Source: Bacteroidales bacterium (GTDB lineage Bacteria > Bacteroidota > Bacteroidia > Bacteroidales > UBA932). From it: 5,040 nucleotides of DNA. Under the pieces are notes generated by a model that was not told where the DNA came from, ran no database searches, and saw nothing but the letters and a program-made list of their open reading frames with translations. The stretch covers positions 1 through 5,040 of the forward strand of contig JAEDMF010000124.1 of NCBI GenBank assembly GCA_016303175.1, in the 5' to 3' direction. This document shows positions 1 to 5,040 of the stretch, piece by piece. Made by a program: the position numbers and the translations under genes. Within the stretch, counting starts at the first letter, position 1. Each line of letters starts with the position of its first letter.

Positions 1-693
1 TACGTACCCAAGGAAAAGACCCTTGTGATCTGCGGCCACGCCAACCTCTTTAAGAAGCCCGGTACATCGCCCAACGGCTCCCACGGCGCTTACAATATGA
101 ATTACGCCAATTATCGGGAACTGCTGAAACAATATTCCAAGGTGTATTCCTGGTCGGGCCATTACCATCAGAATTACTACTACAATTATTCCGGCAAGGA
201 ATCTGTTCACGGCGCGGAAAATATAGAGTGCATCAGCGTTGCCCGTTGCACCGGCGCCCTGCGCTTCAACAAGTACATCAGCACTGACGGCACTCCCCAG
301 GGGTATATGGTGATGAATGTTTCAGGCGACAAGGTTGAATGGACATACAAGAGCGTCGGTCAGCCATTGGATTACCAGATGAGACTCTATGCCCCCGGAC
401 GCTGCGGCGACGCTTATGTGAGATCCGTAATCTGGAACTGGTCCGAAGGCTGGACAATGCCCGAATGGTGGGAGAACGGAGAGAAAGTGGGTGAAATGAA
501 GTTGATAAGAGGCATAGACCCCGATTACAAGGACCTGTGGGATAAATTCACCTCCAAGCGGGACCGCAAGTACTGCACGCCTCAGGACGATGCCCTGATT
601 TTTGCCATCACTCCTTCGGAGGGAGCCCGGAGCGGAGAAGTCAGGGTGAAGGACAGGTACGGTAAAGAGTACATATCAAATATATCTTGGTAA
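1..693 (+). CDS. Calcineurin-like metallophosphoesterase, 3' part (start outside window)
   Basis: The reading frame is open from the first base, so this is the last 230 residues of a longer protein. Two metal-site blocks typical of calcineurin-like phosphoesterases are visible: a CGHANLF segment (His at visible residue 13), corresponding to the penultimate metal-ligand His block, and a WSGHYH segment (His 54 and 56), corresponding to the final GHxH motif. The Asp-x-His, GD and GNH motifs must lie upstream. From about residue 70 the protein matches the C-terminal beta-rich domain found in Bacteroidota phosphoesterases (MetallophosC type): a DGTPQGYMVMNV block, then DYQMRLY, and a final VRVKDRYGKEY strand. 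In this family a MetallophosN domain and a signal peptide usually precede the catalytic domain, so export is likely but cannot be seen here. It hydrolyses a phosphoester; the natural substrate of this subfamily is unknown to me. The stop lies 3 bp before the GH78 gene, so the two are very probably cotranscribed. Family assignment is firm; function beyond that is not. Confidence 0.9.
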   Translation, partial: YVPKEKTLVICGHANLFKKPGTSPNGSHGAYNMNYANYRELLKQYSKVYSWSGHYHQNYYYNYSGKESVHGAENIECISVARCTGALRFNKYISTDGTPQGYMVMNVSGDKVEWTYKSVGQPLDYQMRLYAPGRCGDAYVRSVIWNWSEGWTMPEWWENGEKVGEMKLIRGIDPDYKDLWDKFTSKRDRKYCTPQDDALIFAITPSEGARSGEVRVKDRYGKEYISNISW

Positions 694-696
694 GCA

Positions 697-2958
697 GTGA
701 AGAGAGTATTTGTTTTTATTACTTCTTTTCTGCTACTGTGCAGCTGTGTCCGCGACGAATGGGGGGCAATGTGGATAGGCGCTCCCTGGGATGCCGAGGA
801 GTTCGACTGTGACAATGTGCCTCCAGCTCCGGTTTTCCGCAAGGAGTTCAAATGCAATAAGCCCGTCAGAAAGGCTGGCATCAAAATTTGCGGTCTGGGG
901 CTCTTCGAATTGTCCCTGAACGGCATTAAGGTGGGAGACGACGTGCTTGTGCCCAATGAGTCCTCCTATACTTTCCGTCCTCGTCTGGACGAGAACCCCA
1001 TATTGCCTCTGGACGGTACACAGTTCAAAAATTACAGGGTATATTATCTTGAATATGACCTCACTGACAAGATATGTCAAGGCAACAATCTTGTTGAGGT
1101 GTTGCTCGGGAATGGCTTTTTCAGTACGGACAGCCGCCGTTTCGTCCAGTCTTATGGGACGCCTCGTCTGATTTGCCGCATAGATATAGAGTATGAGGAC
1201 GGTTCTGTTGATCGCGTAGTGACTGACCGCAGCTGGAGGGTGGCGAAAAGTCCTTTGCTGATGAATGACTTGTTCGATGGAGAAATCTATGATGCAAGGC
1301 TGGAAGGCAAGCAGGAGTGGACGCGTCCTGTAAGACGCAAGGCTCCACAGGGCAGGCTGATGCTCCAGACAGGTCCGTCGGACAAGGTTGTCAGAAGTCT
1401 TGCGCCTGTTTCCGTAAAGGATATGGGTGAGGGTGAATGGGAAGTGGATTTCGGAGAAACTGTGACAGGGTGGGTGAGTCTGTCCGGTCTGCGGTCCATA
1501 CCCAGAGGCCATGAGATTGAGGTGGTATATCCCCGTGCGGAGTATGGCAACGGAATACAGAAGTATATCAGCAGCGGCAGGAGGAGCGAATCCTACAGCC
1601 CTCGTTTTACCTGGTACACCTTCAGCAAGGTGCTTGTCCGCGGATACGAAAATCCTCTCCAGGCACGCCAGTTGCGCGCGGACGTAGTCCATTCGGACAT
1701 AGCGTCCACAGGGGAGTTCGAGTGCTCCGATGAACTCATAAACAAGATAAATGAAGTGTGGCGCAGGACCCAGTTGCTGAATATGCATATGGGCGTGCCG
1801 ACGGACTGTCCCCACAGGGAAAGAGGCCCTTATACTGGAGACGGTCAGGTCTCCTGCGTGACCGTAATGCACAACTTTGACGCAGATGCCTTCTACCGCA
1901 AGTGGCTCCGGGATATCTCGGATTGCCAGTTGAGCGACGGCTATGTGCCCAATGGAGCGCCGTGGCACGTGGGCTGCGGTGGCGGAGTGCCCTGGGGAGC
2001 AGCAATGAACATCATCCCGTGGGAGCATTACCTGCACTATGGAGACATCTCTGTTCTGGAGGAGCATTTTCAGGCAATGAAGGCGCAGCTTGAATGGATG
2101 CGGACTTCAATTCTGCCGGACGGCACTATGCTGCAGGCTCGCAAGGACAAGAACGGCAAGGAACTGAAGTGGTTTAATCTGGGAGAATGGTGCGCTCCGT
2201 ACAATACACCGGAGCGGGGGCTTGTGCACAGCTATTATCTGTGGAAATGCGCGGACTATACTGCCCGAGCCGCAAAAGTGCTTGGACTGAACGAAGACGC
2301 AGCTGTCTTTTCCGACCTTGCCGAAAATACTGCAGAAGCTTTCCATCGCAAGTTTTACAATCCCTCGACACGTTCCTACGGCAACAATGACGGGTCCAAT
2401 GTCTTTGCCCTCGATATGGGTGTTCCGGATTCCCTCAGGAGTATTGTTCTGGGCTCATTGAAGCAGGAAATCAAGGCCAACGGAGGCCACCTCAACACCG
2501 GTATTTACGGCACCCGCCTCTTTTTCGAGGTACTTTGCAGGTATGGTCTCGAGGATATGGCATACGAGGCTATGACCAAGACGGATTGGCCCTCATACGG
2601 CTATGCACTTGCCCAGGGCTCCGACACTATGTGGGAATTCTGGGACGGCAGAAATTCCAGAGTCCATCCGATGTTCGGGGGCGGGCTGGTATGGCTGTAC
2701 CGCAATCTTGCCGGCGTATGGACGGATGAGAGTCAGCCGGGCTACAAGCATATCATAATTAAGCCGCAGCCTGCGGGGAAAATCACCTGGGTACGTTATT
2801 CTACCCTTACCCGTTATGGGACCGTAGCCGTGCGCTGGGAACGCTCTGCAGGACGTTTCCGTATGAGTGTCGACATCCCTGAAGGCAGTACGGCCACAGT
2901 GTATATGCCAACAGGCGGCCGTATTGTAGAACTCTCAAGCGGCCATTACGAGCTGTAG
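697..2958 (+). CDS. GH78 family alpha-L-rhamnosidase, lipoprotein
   Basis: A 753-residue glycoside hydrolase expected to remove terminal alpha-L-rhamnose from glycans by inversion. Residues 1-17 form a lipoprotein signal peptide (KR, hydrophobic core, LCSC lipobox with Cys17), so the enzyme is probably anchored in the envelope. This fixes the GTG start: no in-frame ATG comes before the signal peptide, and the upstream stop is 3 bp away. A WIGAPW entry motif starts near residue 25. It is followed by an N-terminal beta-sandwich (about 45-200, with a GLFELSLNG block), a second beta domain (about 225-330, EVDFGETVTGW), the (alpha/alpha)6 barrel (about 335-670) and a C-terminal beta domain (about 675-753, IIIKPQP). 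In the barrel, DCPHRE places a candidate general acid at Glu375. TMWEFWDG places a candidate general base at Glu647, with His657 likely binding sugar. Assignment of catalytic roles rests on family knowledge. Some GH78-like proteins act on other sugars, so specificity is inferred. It lies downstream of a phosphoesterase gene in what looks like one operon. Confidence 0.93.
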   Translation: MKRVFVFITSFLLLCSCVRDEWGAMWIGAPWDAEEFDCDNVPPAPVFRKEFKCNKPVRKAGIKICGLGLFELSLNGIKVGDDVLVPNESSYTFRPRLDENPILPLDGTQFKNYRVYYLEYDLTDKICQGNNLVEVLLGNGFFSTDSRRFVQSYGTPRLICRIDIEYEDGSVDRVVTDRSWRVAKSPLLMNDLFDGEIYDARLEGKQEWTRPVRRKAPQGRLMLQTGPSDKVVRSLAPVSVKDMGEGEWEVDFGETVTGWVSLSGLRSIPRGHEIEVVYPRAEYGNGIQKYISSGRRSESYSPRFTWYTFSKVLVRGYENPLQARQLRADVVHSDIASTGEFECSDELINKINEVWRRTQLLNMHMGVPTDCPHRERGPYTGDGQVSCVTVMHNFDADAFYRKWLRDISDCQLSDGYVPNGAPWHVGCGGGVPWGAAMNIIPWEHYLHYGDISVLEEHFQAMKAQLEWMRTSILPDGTMLQARKDKNGKELKWFNLGEWCAPYNTPERGLVHSYYLWKCADYTARAAKVLGLNEDAAVFSDLAENTAEAFHRKFYNPSTRSYGNNDGSNVFALDMGVPDSLRSIVLGSLKQEIKANGGHLNTGIYGTRLFFEVLCRYGLEDMAYEAMTKTDWPSYGYALAQGSDTMWEFWDGRNSRVHPMFGGGLVWLYRNLAGVWTDESQPGYKHIIIKPQPAGKITWVRYSTLTRYGTVAVRWERSAGRFRMSVDIPEGSTATVYMPTGGRIVELSSGHYEL

Positions 2959-2982
2959 GCCTGACTGGAATTTTTTCTACTG

Positions 2983-3993
2983 TCAGTTCCCGTAACTTTG
3001 GGGACCGTCTATGGTCATATTGTAGTTTACCGAGAATTTGATGCCGCTCCAGCGCAGCAACTTTTCGACGGTACTGTTCAGCGTACATCCTCCGAGATGG
3101 ATGCGTTTCACTTTGCCACCGAGGGCCCGAAGCAATTTTCTGCGGAAGATATACCCGGCAAACTGCCCGAGCAGGGGCACGGAGCGTAGCCCGAAGGGTA
3201 TATTCCTCCCGACAGGCTCATTGAGGGCGCTGTTCACAAGCCTTTCCATCGTGGCCGGATTTGTACACAGATATTCAGGTTTCAGTCTGGCCAGGTCCTC
3301 ACACAGGGCCCAGGTGGCCTCATCCCCGTCGTGTATGTGCAGGTGCGCCCCGCACACAAGCGGTAGCAGCAGGTCGTAGATGCAGCCGAAAGAATGGGCC
3401 ATCGGTCTTGTGGCCAGCACGCTTGTGCCTTCCCCGCAGGGACTGTCCTTAAGGCATTTGTCTATACATCTGGCGAGGGTGCCGTGAGTCAGAGTGGTAT
3501 CGCTCCACTTGCCGCCTGCCTTCTCGTAAAGGCAGATTGCTGCCGCATCCTCATCCACCTCTTCAAAATCCAGCATTCTGTAGTTGAAGCCCTTGAGACT
3601 GGCATGGCTGAGTTTGTCGAGAGCCAGTCCGGCCATTTTGTCCGGTACTTCCTTGAGTTTGTTCTTGTCCGCTATCATAATCTGGGCTCCGGCGCTGTTC
3701 AGTATTTCCTTGATGTCTGCCCCGCTTGTTTTCTCATCGATTAGCAGGGCTGTTCCTCCCGAGCAAAGCACAGCCAGATAGGAGACGGCCCAAAGGCTTG
3801 TGTTCTTGCCGCAGATACCTATCGTGTTCCCTTTTTCCATACCGAGCGCCTTGATTTCTTTCTGCACAAGGGCTACGTCCGCGGCCAATTGCAGATAGTT
3901 GGTACTCGTTTTGCTTCCACTCTCACTGATGGCAGGCATAAGACTTCTGTCGGCGAGCCCTTCCTTCAAAATATTGATTATATTCCGTTCCAT
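2983..3993 (-). CDS. Truncated, degenerate ANL-superfamily (acyl-CoA synthetase-like) protein
   Basis: A 336-residue protein resembling the N-terminal domain of Bacteroidota long-chain fatty acid-CoA ligases, which are normally about 550 residues or more. Recognisable parts are the start region with a TNYLQLAADV block (residues 31-40), the GMEKGNTIGICGKNTSLWAVSYLAVLCSGG block (51-80, described by its limits), an A4-like RPMAHSFG (196-203), a LGGKVKRIHLGG strand (291-302) and an A5-like VNYNMTIDGP (322-331; usually GYGMTE). Two features argue against normal catalysis. At the A3 phosphate-binding loop (residues 153-171), SGTTGxxKG is replaced without length change by EKAGGKWSD, although the following LTHG is kept. 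The chain then ends six residues after the A5 region, so the A7, A8 and A10 motifs and the C-terminal lid with its lysine are absent. The frame is otherwise intact over 1 kb. It may be a decaying paralogue or a non-catalytic binding protein. ATG at 3993 is the only ATG in frame before an upstream stop at 4024-4026. The gene is convergent with the GH78 gene (24-bp gap) and divergent from the LytTR gene. Confidence 0.8.
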   Translation of the reverse strand: MERNIINILKEGLADRSLMPAISESGSKTSTNYLQLAADVALVQKEIKALGMEKGNTIGICGKNTSLWAVSYLAVLCSGGTALLIDEKTSGADIKEILNSAGAQIMIADKNKLKEVPDKMAGLALDKLSHASLKGFNYRMLDFEEVDEDAAAICLYEKAGGKWSDTTLTHGTLARCIDKCLKDSPCGEGTSVLATRPMAHSFGCIYDLLLPLVCGAHLHIHDGDEATWALCEDLARLKPEYLCTNPATMERLVNSALNEPVGRNIPFGLRSVPLLGQFAGYIFRRKLLRALGGKVKRIHLGGCTLNSTVEKLLRWSGIKFSVNYNMTIDGPQSYGN

Positions 3994-4021
3994 ACCGCTA
4001 TAACATTTCTGTTGAATTACC

Positions 4022-4049
4022 CGTCAATGCCTTCGAAATTTCATTGACG
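4022..4049. repeat. Inverted repeat CGTCAATG-N12-CATTGACG
   Basis: Perfect 8-bp arms at 4022-4029 and 4042-4049 are separated by 12 bp that include the small palindrome TTCGAA. The right arm covers the predicted transcription start of the ANL-like gene. The repeat could therefore be an operator, or it could form a hairpin at the very 5' end of that mRNA. It is not followed by a T-run on the minus strand, so a terminator is unlikely. Confidence 0.6.
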
Positions 4050-4052
4050 ATG

Positions 4053-4060
4053 CAAAATTA
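4053..4060 (-). promoter_or_regulatory. Predicted -7 element for the ANL-like gene
   Basis: On the minus strand this reads TAATTTTG, matching the TAnnTTTG consensus. Transcription would start near 4046-4048, with a leader of roughly 54 nt before the start codon at 3993. No good TTTG -33 element is found at the expected spacing (the closest is a TTCG at 4084-4087, 23 bp upstream), so the promoter is either weak, activator-dependent or misassigned. Confidence 0.45.
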
Positions 4061-4089
4061 CAAAGCCTTCCAGCACGCTCCTCCGAACA

Positions 4090-4134
4090 GTGACTTGTGA
4101 CTTGCGTTTGTGACGAAACAGCCTCAAAAGTGAC
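4090..4134 (+). repeat. Cluster of four GTGAC direct repeats
   Basis: GTGAC occurs at 4090-4094, 4097-4101, 4110-4114 and 4130-4134, with start-to-start distances of 7, 13 and 20 bp. A fifth copy lies at 4193-4197 and an inverted copy at 4178-4182. All lie upstream of the LytTR start codon and between the two predicted -7 elements or just past them. Repeated short words upstream of a DNA-binding regulator gene suggest binding sites, but the spacing is irregular and the words do not match the published LytTR consensus that I know. Confidence 0.45.
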
Positions 4135-4146
4135 AAAAATGCCGTA

Positions 4147-4178
4147 TTTGGGATTAAAAATAATATTTTCTAACTTTG
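4147..4178 (+). promoter_or_regulatory. Predicted Bacteroidota sigma-ABfr promoter for the LytTR gene
   Basis: A TTTG at 4147-4150 (-33 element) is followed after 20 bp by TAACTTTG at 4171-4178, an exact fit to the TAnnTTTG -7 consensus of Bacteroidota housekeeping promoters. The spacer is AT-rich. Transcription should start near 4183-4186, giving a leader of about 33 nt before the ATG at 4218. Assigned by consensus only. Confidence 0.68.
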
Positions 4179-4198
4179 TCACACTGCCTGAAGTGACA
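4177..4198. repeat. Inverted repeat TGTCAC-N10-GTGACA at the LytTR promoter
   Basis: Perfect 6-bp arms at 4177-4182 and 4193-4198 flank a 10-bp spacer. The left arm overlaps the last two bases of the predicted -7 element, and the spacer covers the predicted transcription start. A protein bound here would be placed to block RNA polymerase, so it is a candidate operator. The regulator is unknown; autoregulation by the adjacent LytTR protein is one option. Confidence 0.5.
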
Positions 4199-4217
4199 GA
4201 AAAATTGAGAATGCAAT

Positions 4218-5027
4218 ATGGAAATTAAACCTTCGCCCCTGCCTGTCCGCCTGCTGAAAATGCCTCGCCAGGTACTTTATTTTGTGGGCATACCGATTTT
4301 CTTCTTTCTCTTTATGATAATCTACAGGCCCTTCGGCTCCGAAGACCTGCTTTGTCTCAGATATGGAGGTTTCGCCTTCAACGTGGCCATCATCACCGCC
4401 ATCATATTTCTGGTGCTGGTAATCACCAGACTGACGATGTGGTCCCTGCGGCGAGTCATAGAGTGGCGTTTCTACGTATATATGTTATGGTGCATAGGGG
4501 AGATTCTGCTGATGGCTCTCTTCGTGTCCCTGTACATTACCCTTATTTCGGGTCGCTTCTACCATTATATGGACGTGGTACCCAAGGCGATGCTGTATCT
4601 GTCCGGTGTGACAGTGTTTCCGTATGTGATATTCTTCCTTCTGCTCAAATCGAGTATTCTGGAGCACCCTGCAACGGGAGATGGCGGTCTGCTCCATTTC
4701 TATGACGACAAGCACAGGCTCAAATTTGTCGTGGACCCTACCCAGATACTCTATATTCAGGCAGAGGAGAATTATTGCTTAATCTGTTATACCGATGGGG
4801 AAAAGTTGAAGAGATTTACCTTGCGCATTACAATGGCCAGGTTGGAGGAACGCTGTGCGCCTTACAAGATAGTACGTTGTCACAGGTCCTATTGCGTGAA
4901 TATGTCCCGAGTGAAGGGTATGCGCCGGGAGGCGGACAAGACGAATTTGCTCGAACTGAATGTGGATGGAGTGGATGCCATTCCCGTTTCCGATCGCTAT
5001 AGCTCCAAGGTCTCCGAAATGCTCTGA
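4218..5027 (+). CDS. Membrane-bound LytTR-family transcriptional regulator
   Basis: A complete 269-residue protein with four hydrophobic segments at about residues 17-36, 52-71, 86-110 and 122-144, followed by a LytTR DNA-binding domain at about 165-269. The LytTR domain is clear from the ILYIQAEENYCLICYTDG block (177-194), the strongly conserved RCHRSYCVN (220-228) and the PVSDRYSSKV end (256-265). Basic residues at the N-terminus and between segments 2 and 3 (RLTMWSLRR) put the N- and C-termini in the cytoplasm, so the DNA-binding domain faces DNA while the membrane part could sense a signal. There is no receiver domain and no histidine kinase gene in the window, so this appears to act as a one-component regulator. 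LytTR proteins usually bind paired direct repeats, and the upstream region is rich in repeats. ATG at 4218 follows a predicted promoter by about 40 bp; no strong Shine-Dalgarno sequence is seen, as is usual in Bacteroidota. Targets and signal are unknown. Confidence 0.93.
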   Translation: MEIKPSPLPVRLLKMPRQVLYFVGIPIFFFLFMIIYRPFGSEDLLCLRYGGFAFNVAIITAIIFLVLVITRLTMWSLRRVIEWRFYVYMLWCIGEILLMALFVSLYITLISGRFYHYMDVVPKAMLYLSGVTVFPYVIFFLLLKSSILEHPATGDGGLLHFYDDKHRLKFVVDPTQILYIQAEENYCLICYTDGEKLKRFTLRITMARLEERCAPYKIVRCHRSYCVNMSRVKGMRREADKTNLLELNVDGVDAIPVSDRYSSKVSEML

Positions 5028-5040
5028 CAGGGACCTTGCT

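Larger units (their letters stand above)
4121..4207 (+). repeat. Pair of imperfect ~20-bp direct repeats
   Basis: The stretch at 4121-4140 reads GCCT, a short A-rich run, GTGAC and AAAAAT. The stretch at 4186-4205 repeats the same order: GCCT, G plus AA, GTGACAG and AAAAAT. They differ by a base change and two 2-bp length differences, and lie 65 bp apart, flanking the LytTR promoter. They may be a duplicated binding site or chance in AT-rich DNA. Confidence 0.35.
3994..4217. promoter_or_regulatory. Divergent intergenic regulatory region
   Basis: This 224-bp gap separates the ANL-like gene (reading left) from the LytTR gene (reading right). It is more AT-rich than the flanking genes and contains no credible small reading frame. 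It holds two opposed predicted promoters, two perfect inverted repeats that each sit at a predicted transcription start, and a cluster of GTGAC words; these are listed separately. The compact arrangement is what one expects of a shared control region, but co-regulation of the two genes is inference. Confidence 0.75.

Noticed and set aside
733..2067. A 444-codon open frame on the minus strand opposite the GH78 gene
   Set aside because: Its translation has no recognisable family pattern, and it lies wholly inside a gene with a signal peptide and full GH78 motifs. It is a shadow frame of the coding strand.
2961..2986. Possible bidirectional terminator between the two convergent genes (CTGAC...GTCAG)
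   Set aside because: The arms are only 5 bp, the T6 run is in the loop rather than after the stem, and GC content is low. It is not a convincing intrinsic terminator for either gene.
2807..3088. A 93-codon minus-strand open frame spanning the GH78 end and ANL-like end, considered as a missing C-terminal part of the ANL-like protein
   Set aside because: The translation shows no ANL C-terminal motifs and overlaps well-supported coding sequence on both sides; it is a frame shadow, not a frameshifted continuation.
3038..3781. Several plus-strand open frames of 63-116 codons opposite the ANL-like gene
   Set aside because: Their translations lack family patterns, while the minus strand has clear ANL sequence throughout.
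4211..4213. Alternative ATG start 7 bp before the LytTR start
   Set aside because: It is out of frame with the LytTR coding sequence, so it cannot start this protein.

Overview
The window looks like a chromosomal piece of a Bacteroidota (Bacteroidales-type) bacterium, probably gut- or host-associated. The evidence is: a calcineurin-like phosphoesterase of the three-domain MetallophosN/Metallophos/MetallophosC type and a lipoprotein GH78 alpha-L-rhamnosidase, both common in that phylum; a LytTR regulator with four membrane segments; no clear Shine-Dalgarno sequences; and an upstream region with the phylum's TTTG / TAnnTTTG promoter pattern. Genus cannot be told from the sequence.

Left half (1-2958, + strand): a two-gene unit with a 3-bp gap. 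First is the 3' part of a phosphoesterase gene whose start lies outside the window. It is followed by a complete GTG-started gene for a 753-residue lipoprotein of family GH78. The pair suggests breakdown of a rhamnose-containing, possibly phosphorylated, glycan at the cell envelope; the substrate is not visible from sequence.

Middle (2983-3993, - strand): a convergent gene for a 336-residue protein of the adenylate-forming (ANL, acyl-CoA synthetase-like) superfamily. It stops at the A5 motif, lacks the whole C-terminal domain, and has lost the SGTTGxxKG phosphate-binding loop at the aligned position. It is either a decaying gene or a repurposed, non-catalytic half-enzyme. This is the oddest gene in the window.

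Right (3994-5027): a 224-bp divergent regulatory region, then a complete + strand gene for a 269-residue membrane-bound LytTR DNA-binding regulator. The divergent region is unusually structured. It holds a near-consensus Bacteroidota promoter for the LytTR gene and a weaker one for the ANL-like gene. Each predicted transcription start is overlapped by a perfect inverted repeat, and the region also carries five direct copies and one inverted copy of GTGAC. A plausible reading is an autoregulated LytTR gene that may also control its divergent neighbour, but no binding site is proven. No RNA genes, insertion sequences, CRISPR arrays or phage features were seen.
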